From: an uncultured Ruminococcus sp.
GTDB lineage: Bacteria > Bacillota > Clostridia > Lachnospirales > Lachnospiraceae
Reading direction: 5' to 3'
NCBI GenBank assembly: GCA_900553885.1
Contig: USFD01000077.1
Coordinates: forward strand, 1-15,518
DNA: 15,518 nucleotides
The position numbers and the translations under genes were made by a program. The notes beneath the pieces are model-generated. The model saw only the letters and a program-made list of their open reading frames with translations, made no database searches and had not been told where the DNA came from. Shown in pieces: positions 7,749 to 15,315 of this stretch (its first letter is position 1; the number at the start of each line of letters is the position of its first letter).

Positions 7749-9003
7749 CCGTCTGCCTCCTCTTATACCCGCCCTGTCGATACCGCTTTCCGGGCTTTCT
7801 CAGCGCGGCGCAGAAGCACGGTACGGCGTACGACAGAAGTATTAGTCCCAGCTGCACGCATACAAACGCCGCCAGCCATGGGGCGTAATGACCAAATACA
7901 TGAATGCCGTAACAGCCTTTCTCCAATTCACATATATTGAACCCGGACAGCGGATTCAGCAACGTCAGATACTGCTTCAGCGGAGAACTGCTGCATATAA
8001 ATCCGCTGCAGTACAGACCGGCCGCCGCCCCCGCCAGCAGAATAAGGTAAATCATATAAATATTTTTCATTTTCCCGCTTATCCAGATTCCAATTCGGGC
8101 AAAGACAATTAAACTGAGGCATTTCATGATGTTAATAAATAAGAAAAAACCAAAAAGCGAAAGATTTAACGGTGTATATTGATAATCAGAAAGAGCATAT
8201 AAACAGATCCATCCTCCATCCAGGCCATATAAAACTTTAATTATAAGGAAGTTAACGGACGCCGCTGCAAAAACAATACCTATAATCCACAAATAGACAG
8301 CTCCATGCTTCAGGTATGTATATGCTTTCTTTTGCCCTTTTGAGGCCAGAATAATTTCTGTCATTTTATATTTCTGCTCATTGTAATAGCAGGGTACGAT
8401 CGCAAGAAGCAGAAGGACAAAAAGGAACAGATCCGAATAATCGTAACTGATCAACTGTTTCCATCCCTGAAAATCATAGAATTCCGTCAGCCTCCGGTTC
8501 TGATACCTGCTCAGGATATACTGGTTTTTCTCTTCTTCACAGGAATTTCCTGTCTTATTATAAAATTCTATATTCTCAGATGCCTTTTCTGTCAACTGCC
8601 CGTTGCTTATACTGTAATTGACCAGATATTCTATCGGATTATAAAAATACGTCTCCAGTATGGAATAATCCCCATAGAAATATCCTGTTTCCGTATTTTC
8701 CGGATCATAGTCTGTACTGAAATCTCCACTGGAAATATACGGTTCATACGCATCCATCTTCCCGGTCAGATTACTTACCTTCTCCTTTGTTATCGTTCCG
8801 TCAAACTCTGCGTGAAGTTCTTTATAATAACTCCATTCTTTTTCCGTTGACACGTTTCTGGTAATCACGTCCGAAAATCCTTTTCCTGCCTGACAGTATT
8901 GTGTATAAATCAGCAGGATATTTGCCCCGAGTGCCGCCAGTATAATGAACAGCATATATTTTCTGAAGATATTTTTCTTCATCTCATAGATGAGCGCTTT
9001 CAT
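7729..9003 (-). CDS. ABC-2 type transporter permease
   Basis: This is a 424-residue membrane subunit paired with the ATPase just upstream. Its ATG overlaps the ATPase stop as ATGA (9000-9003), indicating translational coupling. Transmembrane segments lie near residues 15-34, 190-206, 234-256, 281-303, 315-331 and 374-398. The loop of about 155 residues after the first segment faces outward and is rich in Tyr, Asp and Glu, with an NKTG sequence. The RGW/QGW-like element FYDFQGW (about 175-181) and the E..M..I.LASKGQ region (about 209-224) align with the next permease, so the two are paralogues forming a heterodimeric channel. The large outer loop suggests contact with an extracellular ligand or with the operon's lipoproteins. 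The exported or sensed substrate is unknown. Confidence 0.88.
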   Translation of the reverse strand: MKALIYEMKKNIFRKYMLFIILAALGANILLIYTQYCQAGKGFSDVITRNVSTEKEWSYYKELHAEFDGTITKEKVSNLTGKMDAYEPYISSGDFSTDYDPENTETGYFYGDYSILETYFYNPIEYLVNYSISNGQLTEKASENIEFYNKTGNSCEEEKNQYILSRYQNRRLTEFYDFQGWKQLISYDYSDLFLFVLLLLAIVPCYYNEQKYKMTEIILASKGQKKAYTYLKHGAVYLWIIGIVFAAASVNFLIIKVLYGLDGGWICLYALSDYQYTPLNLSLFGFFLFINIMKCLSLIVFARIGIWISGKMKNIYMIYLILLAGAAAGLYCSGFICSSSPLKQYLTLLNPLSGFNICELEKGCYGIHVFGHYAPWLAAFVCVQLGLILLSYAVPCFCAALRKPGKRYRQGGYKRRQTDGSDGM

Positions 9004-9878
9004 CCGTCTGCCCCATCCTTTCCGAAAATATCAAAAAAGACGTCCTCAAGCTGCGGAGCTGCCGGTATCGCCTTCCGTCCGCCCGGAGGCACCGCACTGA
9101 TCAGCCGGACACGGATTTTCTCACCTTCCCGGCGCATATTTCCGATCAGGAACTGTTCCATTGCCTCTGTAAGTTCCTGTTCAGACAAAACAGCCTCCCA
9201 GACTCTTCCGTTTTCCTTTCTGCAGAGTTCCTCTATAGATCCTTTCTGTACAAGAAATCCATCTTTTAAAATCATAACCTCATTGGCAATGTACTCAATG
9301 TCCTGAACGATGTGCGTAGCGATCAGAACAATTCTGTCTTTTGAAATCCGCGAGATAATATTCCGGAACCGGATTCTCTCAGCAGGATCCAGTCCGGCTG
9401 TAGGTTCATCAAGGATCAGTATTTTGGGATCATTCAACATTGCCTGTGCAATCCCGACTCTCTGTCTCATCCCTCCGGAAAGCTCACAGATCCGTTTGCG
9501 TCTCTGGGGTGTCAGATTCACCTGCCGCAATACCTCTTCAATAATCGCCGGTGCAGCTTTCCGTGGAATATCTTTGACACAGCACATATAATCTAAAAAT
9601 TCATCCACCCTGAAATTAGGATAAAACCGGGGATACTGCGGCATATATCCGATCAGCTCCAGATACTTTGTGCCAAGTTTTTTTATATTTGTTCCATTGA
9701 ACAGAATATCACCTGAGCTTGCTTCGAGAACGCCGATCAGAATATTAATCAGCGTAGTCTTTCCCGCTCCGTTTGCCCCTAACAGGCCGTATACGCCCCG
9801 GCTCAGCTGTGCCGTAACGGATCTCAACGCATAGTTATTTCTGTATTTTTTTGTGATACTGCTAATGGTCAACTGCAT
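9000..9878 (-). CDS. ABC transporter ATP-binding protein
   Basis: This ATPase drives the two permeases encoded just downstream. The start at 9878 (MQLTISSI) is preferred because GTGGGGGT lies 7 bases upstream. An in-frame ATG two codons earlier, at 9884, is only 1 base from that G-run and therefore poorly placed. Numbering from the longer start, the motifs are complete: Walker A GANGAGKTT (36-44, Lys42), Q-loop Gln83, signature LSGGMRQR (135-142), Walker B ILILDE (155-160, Glu160 catalytic), D-loop GLD and switch His191. A C-terminal extension of about 70 residues follows the nucleotide-binding domain. The gene overlaps the preceding lipoprotein gene by 17 bases and the permease by 4, so all are cotranscribed. 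It resembles ATPases of the NatA/YtrB/LanF-like exporter class; the exact subclass is not certain. Confidence 0.95.
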   Translation of the reverse strand: MQLTISSITKKYRNNYALRSVTAQLSRGVYGLLGANGAGKTTLINILIGVLEASSGDILFNGTNIKKLGTKYLELIGYMPQYPRFYPNFRVDEFLDYMCCVKDIPRKAAPAIIEEVLRQVNLTPQRRKRICELSGGMRQRVGIAQAMLNDPKILILDEPTAGLDPAERIRFRNIISRISKDRIVLIATHIVQDIEYIANEVMILKDGFLVQKGSIEELCRKENGRVWEAVLSEQELTEAMEQFLIGNMRREGEKIRVRLISAVPPGGRKAIPAAPQLEDVFFDIFGKDGADG

Positions 9879-10977
9879 ATACATACCCCCACTCTGAGCT
9901 CAGATAAACAACAACGTATTCATCCCCGGCTTTTTTTATTTCAAACGGGCGTACTGCTTCATCCTTTTTACATGTAGTTTCATAAAGAACATCCATTGTT
10001 TCCATATCATAATTTCGTATTCTGAAACTGTTTTCTTCGTCCCATTTAATAGAAATCAGCAGTTTACCATCTTCAGTAATTACAGAAAATGTGCTTTCAA
10101 GACCGTCCACCTGAACTTCTCTGGCTTCATCTGTTTTGCAGTCCATTATCTGAATCTTTCCGCTTGACTTATCTGTGTATGGATCCTGAGCATCGTTAAT
10201 ACACACATATCTGTCATTTGTTAATAACGTACCGGCCTGATAGTCTTTTGCAATATGAGCGCTCACACTTTGATCTTCCAAATTAAGGTAACCATAACAA
10301 GTGTCTGTCTCTGTAACTCCCTGACTCCCGTAAAAACCGATTTTGTCATTCCCCGCAAACGCAATCTGAACCGGCACGATATTTTCCTGAGACAGCGCAT
10401 CCGCAAAGCAGCCTTTTTCAGCCGCTAAGTCTATATAGTAAATTGAATCGTCTGTCAGCCATGCAATTTTCTCCGCATTTCTGCTTATAACCGGATCGCC
10501 GCGGACCTCCGCTTTATCCTTATTTATATAGTCCAGCAGAGAAATGCTTTTAACCATGTTCAAATCAAAATCATACAGTTCCAGTTCATATTCTGTCCAT
10601 GAACTGTCCCCGTCTTCATCCGTCGTAATAACAAGACCGCCATTTTCATATTCCTCTGATGTTCCGCTTTTATCACTCGACTTTTTTACCACGGCAAATC
10701 CGTCGTTCACTTCAAGAGCTGTAACTAATTGTTCATCCTGCTGGCATGTAATTGTTCCGGCCAGATCATCTGAAACCAGATCATGGATCTTCACCGTATT
10801 GCTTTCATAGTCTGTTTCTGGTTCATATAACTGAAAAGATGATTCCGTATCGTCATGGTTTTCTTCTTTCCCGTCCTCCGCAGTTGTCTCAGCATCGTTT
10901 ATCTTTCCGGCATTTGATGTGCATCCGGAACACAGGATGCAGATGATGCCGCCAAGTGCCAGTATTTTCTTCAGCAT
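9862..10977 (-). CDS. Predicted lipoprotein, beta-propeller-like
   Basis: The 371 residues begin with a short lipoprotein-type signal (LKK, hydrophobic core, LCSGC; Cys19 likely lipidated). AAGGAG lies 9 bases upstream of the ATG. A low-complexity acidic linker (about 20-60) leads to a domain made of repeated short strands with elements such as KIAWLTDDSIYYID, KIGFYG, RYVCIND, KLLISIKW and GYVYAVD. This pattern fits a beta-propeller of the TolB/WD40-like type, seen by eye and not confirmed. It sits on the outer face of the membrane next to the ABC transporter encoded immediately after it, so a substrate-capture, immunity or sensing role is plausible. It is second in the operon. I do not recognise a named family. 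Confidence 0.8.
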   Translation of the reverse strand: MLKKILALGGIICILCSGCTSNAGKINDAETTAEDGKEENHDDTESSFQLYEPETDYESNTVKIHDLVSDDLAGTITCQQDEQLVTALEVNDGFAVVKKSSDKSGTSEEYENGGLVITTDEDGDSSWTEYELELYDFDLNMVKSISLLDYINKDKAEVRGDPVISRNAEKIAWLTDDSIYYIDLAAEKGCFADALSQENIVPVQIAFAGNDKIGFYGSQGVTETDTCYGYLNLEDQSVSAHIAKDYQAGTLLTNDRYVCINDAQDPYTDKSSGKIQIMDCKTDEAREVQVDGLESTFSVITEDGKLLISIKWDEENSFRIRNYDMETMDVLYETTCKKDEAVRPFEIKKAGDEYVVVYLSSEWGYVYAVDH

Positions 10978-11053
10978 ATATTTTTTCTCCTTCCGACTCC
11001 TGATTCATTGTCAGCTCCCCCTCAGCTTTTGCAGTGTTCTTTCCACACACTCC

Positions 11054-12067
11054 CTAGTTCCCCGGCTGTATGAGAACCGGCGCTGTCATATAAATATCCT
11101 GTGTAATATAGTCATCTCCCGATGTCATTGCCACTGCATACATGACCGCAGGTTCTTTCAGAGCTTTTACGTCAATCTGCGCTTTCACCTGGCACATCTT
11201 ATCTTTTTGTGTATGTATGACCGCATAATCTCCATCTGCAATCTGTACCGGCTGATTTCCTATAAATACTGTTATTTTATCTGTTACCTGTTTCCCGCCA
11301 TAAAGGTTCAATGTCACATTCACTTTTCCGTTTTCTGCTGCAAGTACGCTTTTCTCATTTTCCGTCTCAATTTCAAAGCCAACGGAGTCATCTAAAAAAT
11401 CATAAGCCCCTTCACTATACGTATCTTCCAACGACAGGATAATGTCTTCCGGAATATCCGTGATTTCGGCTTCTTTAGAAGAAGGCGTATGTATACCGGA
11501 TCCGTCTGCCTGCATTGTAATGGTCAGCGGAACATTTGCGCTGAGGCTGTAGCAGTTTCCGAAACGTGCCGAATCCAGGTCCTCCGGCATATAATCCGGA
11601 TTCCAGATAATGGCGGGGATCAGCCCGATCTCTTCTCCTGCTTTTCCTGAAACAGGAGTAAAAACAGCGTCAAAATCAAGACGCTCGCCCGGCGCGATAC
11701 TGAATTTATGCATATAGCTTTCGTCCGTCTCTTTGCCGTCTTCATTGGTGCTATATGGCTGCGCCTCTCCATCTGCAAAAAACAACAGCCCGACTTCCGC
11801 ATTCTGTTCGTCTTCTCCGCCCGTATTTTCTATATAATAGGGGATCTCCAGTTCCGATCCGTCATAGACATATCCGCTCTGCGGAGGATCAGCATAACCA
11901 AATCCTATACTGCCGGTAGATTCTTTTAACAGGGAATCCCCTTTGTTAAACTCATCTGCAAGTTCCTTATCCGGATTTCCCGTACTATTATCCGCATTCC
12001 TGCCGGAACAACCCGCTGATACTGCACATAACGCAGCACATAAAAAAAATACAATTGTTCGTTTCAA
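11054..12067 (-). CDS. Predicted lipoprotein with two beta-sandwich-like domains (TTG start)
   Basis: This is the first gene of the operon. The start codon is TTG, chosen because CAGGAGGAAG places AGGAGG 8 bases upstream and the next residues (KRT, hydrophobic core, VSAGC) form a lipoprotein signal with Cys20 as the lipidation site. The mature 317-residue protein has an Asn/Asp/Gly-rich linker followed by two strand-rich regions at about 55-185 and 225-337. The first includes LEIPYYIENTGG and an APGERLDFDAVF element, typical of extracellular Ig-like or CARDB-like folds that bind partners. It contains no obvious catalytic motif. A 76-base gap separates it from the next gene, the largest gap within the operon. 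I do not recognise the family; binding or sensing near the ABC transporter is inferred only from context. Confidence 0.78.
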   Translation of the reverse strand: MKRTIVFFLCAALCAVSAGCSGRNADNSTGNPDKELADEFNKGDSLLKESTGSIGFGYADPPQSGYVYDGSELEIPYYIENTGGEDEQNAEVGLLFFADGEAQPYSTNEDGKETDESYMHKFSIAPGERLDFDAVFTPVSGKAGEEIGLIPAIIWNPDYMPEDLDSARFGNCYSLSANVPLTITMQADGSGIHTPSSKEAEITDIPEDIILSLEDTYSEGAYDFLDDSVGFEIETENEKSVLAAENGKVNVTLNLYGGKQVTDKITVFIGNQPVQIADGDYAVIHTQKDKMCQVKAQIDVKALKEPAVMYAVAMTSGDDYITQDIYMTAPVLIQPGN

Positions 12068-12128
12068 CCTGACTTCCTCCTGTTGTCATATTAATTTCAG
12101 TGTATCCAACAACCAATGATAACTACTA

Positions 12129-12156
12129 AATATATTTCTTTTCATTTCGAAGTCAA
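12129..12156 (-). promoter_or_regulatory. Promoter of the lipoprotein/ABC operon
   Basis: Reading leftward, the -35 is TTGACT (12151-12156, 5/6), the spacer is 16 bases and the -10 is TATATT (12129-12134, 5/6). Predicted transcription starts near 12122, about 55 bases before the TTG start codon at 12067. It is the best-scoring minus-strand promoter in the divergent region. A second perfect TATAAT on this strand (12201-12206) lacks a matching -35. Confidence 0.65.
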
Positions 12157-12189
12157 TAAGGTCTTCCCGAAACGACACTTTCTGCCTTA

Positions 12190-12239
12190 TTTTGGTCTGA
12201 ATTATAAAAACTTCCTCTGACCAAAACTTCATGAATTTT
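12190..12239. promoter_or_regulatory. Candidate shared operator with direct and inverted repeats
   Basis: Several repeats are stacked here. AAAACTTC occurs twice (12207-12214 and 12223-12230) with a 16-base period. TTTTGGTCTGA (12190-12200) and TCTGACCAAAA (12216-12226) form an inverted pair with 10 of 11 matches. AAACTTCATGAATTTT (12224-12239) is a near-perfect palindrome. The cluster lies midway between the -35 elements of the two divergent promoters (12156 and 12260). LytTR regulators usually bind direct repeats; the 16-base period is shorter than the roughly 21-base period known for AgrA and ComE, so binding by the adjacent regulator is an inference. Confidence 0.45.
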
Positions 12240-12259
12240 GTCCTTTGAGTCGAAGCCTC

Positions 12260-12288
12260 TTGATCTATATCCTGTTGATTACTATAAT
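12260..12288 (+). promoter_or_regulatory. Promoter of the LytTR regulator/kinase operon
   Basis: TTGATC (12260-12265), a 17-base spacer and a perfect TATAAT (12283-12288) form a good sigma-70 promoter. Transcription would start near 12295, so the leader before the ATG at 12314 is only about 19 bases and contains the ribosome site GGGAGG. This placement also excludes the longer in-frame TTG start at 12245, which lies upstream of the -10. Confidence 0.72.
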
Positions 12289-12313
12289 GATAAAAATATG
12301 GGAGGATCAGACT

Positions 12314-13021
12314 ATGCGCATTGCCATTTGTGATGATGATCAGCTTTTTACTGAACAATTGATTATTTATTTAAAAGAATTTTTTGAAAGCAAGGGGATA
12401 AACTGTCCGGAGATACTGACTTATAACAGCGGTGAAGACCTGCTCGGAGACGACCGCGAAAAAGACATTGTATTCCTGGATATTGAGATGCCCGGATTAA
12501 GCGGTATTTCAACAGGAACTGAACTGAAATCCAGGAACAGAAATACTATCATCTTTATCATAACCGCTTATACAGAATATTTAGACGATGCAATGCGTTT
12601 TCATGTGTTCCGTTATCTTTCAAAGCCTTTAGAAAAACAGCGCCTGTTCCGGAATATGAAAGACGCATTATATGTCTACTCTATTTCTTCTGATAAAATT
12701 GCAATCGAAACCCGGCAGGAAATATTTACTGTTCATACATCAGATATTGTATTAATAGAATCACTGAATAAAAAAACATTTGTACGTACTCTGAAAAGAG
12801 ATTACGAATCCGTTTATACTATTACAGAATGGGCAAAACGCTTGCCCGAAAACTGTTTCTTCCAGTCTCATCGCAGTTTCATTGTTAATTTTGAACATAT
12901 ATCAGATTTTGACCATACACTTATACATCTGTGCAATCGCCAGTTTTCTGCATATTTAACACGCAGAAAATACACCGCGTTTAAGTCCGCTTATTTATTA
13001 TATCTTGAAAGTGTAAGGTGA
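12314..13021 (+). CDS. LytTR-family (AgrA-type) response regulator
   Basis: This is a cytoplasmic DNA-binding regulator of 235 residues. The receiver domain (about 1-118) shows the acidic pocket Asp7-Asp9, the phosphorylation site Asp56 in FLDIEMPG, Thr84 and Lys104 in SKP, so it looks active. The LytTR DNA-binding domain (about 128-235) has the family hallmarks: IVLIES after the first strand, a CFFQSHRSFIVNF element (about 181-193) and a final strand region ending in the C-terminal helix. The ribosome site GGGAGG lies 8 bases before the ATG. It precedes its kinase by 7 bases and is divergent from the lipoprotein/ABC operon. The most likely target is the repeat cluster in the divergent region, with possible autoregulation. 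Confidence 0.93.
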   Translation: MRIAICDDDQLFTEQLIIYLKEFFESKGINCPEILTYNSGEDLLGDDREKDIVFLDIEMPGLSGISTGTELKSRNRNTIIFIITAYTEYLDDAMRFHVFRYLSKPLEKQRLFRNMKDALYVYSISSDKIAIETRQEIFTVHTSDIVLIESLNKKTFVRTLKRDYESVYTITEWAKRLPENCFFQSHRSFIVNFEHISDFDHTLIHLCNRQFSAYLTRRKYTAFKSAYLLYLESVR

Positions 13022-13028
13022 TAAACGA

Positions 13029-14330
13029 ATGCTCATCCGGATTTACTATCTCATTATTTATGTAATTGAAGGGATTATTTTTTCTCAATATTGTACCTCT
13101 GTTTTTAACGCTCCGAAATCAAAGCTGTTAAAAAATATTGCAATTACTGTATTATACAGCATACTATTTTTTATATCTTTCTGGCAGAATCCACAGATAA
13201 ATCTGTCTGCTTTTTTTGCGGCAAATTTTTTATTTATCTGGGGGATATACCGTCCCAAGTGGTATACCGCATTATTTCATTCCGCTCTCTCAGCCGCCGT
13301 AATGTGTTTGTGCGAGCTGGGCATGATTGCTGCTATTCCATATAAAATCACATATTCCTATGCCAACTGGTCAGAATTCCGTATATGGATTCTCCCTGTT
13401 ATATGTGATAAAGTCGTATATTTTTTTATTATGTATCTTCTGGGACATTTTTCAGGCATACATCAGAGGAAAAACAATCCGGAAGACCGGTCTGTTATTT
13501 TATTTACCGCAATACCGGCGATCTCTATGTTCGTTATGCTTACCTTTTTATATCTGTGCACAGATACTGTACTTTCTCCCGGGATTGAATGTATGGTTTT
13601 AATAAGCGCGCTCCTTATGCTGGCTCTGAATGTAATTATCTGGGAAGTATACAGCCACAGCCTTGAAAAGAATAATGAAATGATGGATCTGCAATTATCA
13701 CTGCAGAAAGAATGTGATACTGTAAAATACTACAAAATACTGATCCGGCAGGCTGAGGACCAGAGCCAGTTTGTTCACGATGTAAAAAAACATCTGCAGT
13801 CTATTGATCTGCTCAATCAAAAGGGAAACACAGAACAAATTTCTGCGTATATAGAAAGTCTGATCAGTTCCCCCGCCCTGCAGACCTCCGCACAGATATG
13901 TAACAATGAATTTTTAAATGCCATACTTGCCCGGTATGTTGCTCAATGCCGCAGACTCCGTATCGCGTTTCGGGCAGATATAAGAAACGGGGTATGTAAA
14001 TTTCTGAAAGAAAATGATATGACCTCTTTGTTTTGTAACCTTATGGATAACGCTGTAGAGGCCGCAATGCAGGTTCCTGAGTCTTTTATTGAATTATCTG
14101 TTTCCGAGCGAAAAGGGACGGCTTTCACAATTATTACACTGACCAATTCCTGCAGAAAAAATCCCTTTGTCAAAAACAGAATTTCTACAACAAAGCCGGA
14201 TAAACGTTATCACGGTTACGGTATGAAAATTATTGAACGCATTGTAAGAAATTACAACGGTGAATTGAAAAATTACTACACGGAAGACAACCATACATTT
14301 CATACAATCATAACACTAAAAAACAGTTGA
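13029..14330 (+). CDS. Agr-type GHKL sensor histidine kinase
   Basis: This is a 433-residue membrane kinase that should phosphorylate the upstream response regulator. AAGGTG lies 8 bases before the ATG. The N-terminal half has about six or seven membrane segments (near 4-20, 36-53, 57-73, 85-104, 118-139, 156-178, 187-205) with no large extracellular domain, as in AgrC-like sensors. A coiled-coil-like linker (about 208-245) leads to FVHDVKKHL, with His250 the likely phosphoacceptor. ATP-binding motifs are the N-box N337LMDNAVEAA and the glycine box HGYGMKI (395-401), with Asp390ish KPDKRYHGYG forming the lid region. A short peptide or a membrane perturbation is the usual type of signal for this class; the actual signal is unknown. 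The gene ends 21 bases from the convergent DUF4261 gene, and no terminator is visible between them. Confidence 0.92.
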   Translation: MLIRIYYLIIYVIEGIIFSQYCTSVFNAPKSKLLKNIAITVLYSILFFISFWQNPQINLSAFFAANFLFIWGIYRPKWYTALFHSALSAAVMCLCELGMIAAIPYKITYSYANWSEFRIWILPVICDKVVYFFIMYLLGHFSGIHQRKNNPEDRSVILFTAIPAISMFVMLTFLYLCTDTVLSPGIECMVLISALLMLALNVIIWEVYSHSLEKNNEMMDLQLSLQKECDTVKYYKILIRQAEDQSQFVHDVKKHLQSIDLLNQKGNTEQISAYIESLISSPALQTSAQICNNEFLNAILARYVAQCRRLRIAFRADIRNGVCKFLKENDMTSLFCNLMDNAVEAAMQVPESFIELSVSERKGTAFTIITLTNSCRKNPFVKNRISTTKPDKRYHGYGMKIIERIVRNYNGELKNYYTEDNHTFHTIITLKNS

Positions 14331-14351
14331 TTTCTAATCGCTAATTTATTT

Positions 14352-15134
14352 TTAATATTGGATTTTTAAGGTCATGCCCGGTAATGCTGCTCCTTCGCTG
14401 CGAGTGATGGAGTGCCTGTCTTCTGCTGAAAATCCAATCGTCTCTCCATTGTTAAGCGTTACATCATTTTCTAACACATAGTCTGCCATGTTGAGCAGGA
14501 AATTCCGCACATCAGAAGGCTTTGCATCTGCGTCCAGCACTTCCATTTCATCTTTTCCAAAGGCTCTCATTCCATATGTATAACAGCAAAGGCCGCCTTC
14601 TCTCTGCCAAAGGCCGAACCAGATCCAGTTTAGAAGCGGCAGTCCGCCTTTCTTCATCACCTCAGCGCAGTTCACATAAAATTGGGGTTCAAATACTGTT
14701 CCGCTGCTATATATTCCCAGTACATCTTTTTGATTGCAGCAGCAGGCAAGCAGCTTCACAAACAGTATGCCTTGTTCAAACACACTCGGCTCCGTTCCCA
14801 TTACAGCTACAATGAGATGCGCCTTATGATTTTGAGCGGCTTTTACTGCTCCCGGCCAAAGATAATTACTTCTGGCATTTTCTTCCGCCTCATTCCCCGG
14901 AACAGGAACAGGCACCAACCCGACGGTGGCAATCATTTTCCCCGCTTGAAATACCAGTGTATCATCCTGTTGTTTGCGGCTTTCCTCAACGCAAATGTCC
15001 CATTGTGTCTGTAAGTCTTCGATCAGTTTTCGCTTATCCCAATTTGCATCTGACAGGAGAACAAAACCGACGAACCGGTTCTTACTGCCTTGTGCGGCAT
15101 CGGTTTGATCCTTTTTCTTTTTAAATAACCCCAT
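14352..15134 (-). CDS. DUF4261 domain-containing protein
   Basis: This 260-residue protein is predicted to be cytoplasmic, with no signal peptide or membrane span. A basic N-terminus (MGLFKKKKD) and a short hydrophilic linker precede the domain. Features I associate with DUF4261 are GFVLLSDANWD (about 23-33), DDTLVFQAG (57-65), VPVPVPGNEAEENA (about 74-87), YLWPGAVKAA (91-100) and HKAHLIVAVMG (103-113), plus a C-terminal SDVRNFLLNMADYVL segment. A Cys-rich stretch CCC (131-133) and CC (183-184) is unusual for a cytosolic protein, but no metal-binding pattern is clear. A G-rich ribosome site (GAGGGGG) lies about 10 bases before the ATG. It is preceded by two tiny membrane-protein genes, 18 bases away. 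The biochemical role of the family is unknown to me. Confidence 0.85.
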   Translation of the reverse strand: MGLFKKKKDQTDAAQGSKNRFVGFVLLSDANWDKRKLIEDLQTQWDICVEESRKQQDDTLVFQAGKMIATVGLVPVPVPGNEAEENARSNYLWPGAVKAAQNHKAHLIVAVMGTEPSVFEQGILFVKLLACCCNQKDVLGIYSSGTVFEPQFYVNCAEVMKKGGLPLLNWIWFGLWQREGGLCCYTYGMRAFGKDEMEVLDADAKPSDVRNFLLNMADYVLENDVTLNNGETIGFSAEDRHSITRSEGAALPGMTLKIQY

Positions 15135-15152
15135 ATGTAAATTCCCCCTCGA

Positions 15153-15281
15153 TTAGGATTTATTATTTTCTTTATCGTTAAAATATTCTTTCAGTGCATC
15201 TTTCACAGCCCGTTTAACAATAAAATATACACCCAATATCATAATCAGTATGCCTATTACAACAAATGGCAACCATTCCAT
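15153..15281 (-). CDS. 42-residue single-span membrane protein
   Basis: A short gene with a strong ribosome site: AGGAGG lies 8 bases before the ATG at 15281. The protein is MEWLP, then a hydrophobic span (about 5-21), then a basic segment (KRAVKDALKEY), ending in a hydrophilic tail (NDKENNKS). The order Trp, membrane helix, Lys/Arg and amphipathic charged tail is typical of regulatory micro-membrane proteins anchored with the C-terminus in the cytoplasm. It lies 18 bases before DUF4261 and 34 bases after a similar small gene, so cotranscription is likely. It may belong to one of the small-membrane-protein DUFs of Firmicutes, but I cannot name it with confidence. Confidence 0.68.
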   Translation of the reverse strand: MEWLPFVVIGILIMILGVYFIVKRAVKDALKEYFNDKENNKS

Positions 15282-15315
15282 TCACTTATCCTCCTATAAA
15301 CCTTGAAGTTTTCTC

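Noticed and set aside
10919..11395. A 158-codon plus-strand frame rich in Cys, Phe and His
   Set aside because: It is antisense to two lipoprotein genes with good signals and ribosome sites.
6075..12067. Assignment as a lantibiotic immunity locus (LanFEG with LanI)
   Set aside because: The gene order is partly similar, but there are no lantibiotic biosynthesis genes, the permeases are nearly twice the usual LanE/LanG length and two unrelated lipoproteins are present.
12086..12358. A 90-codon minus-strand frame across the divergent region
   Set aside because: It overlaps both divergent promoters and the start of the response regulator, and its composition is typical of AT-rich noncoding DNA.
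12314..14330. Assignment as a complete agr quorum-sensing locus
   Set aside because: The regulator and kinase are AgrA/AgrC-like, but no AgrB peptidase or AgrD precursor frame is present nearby.
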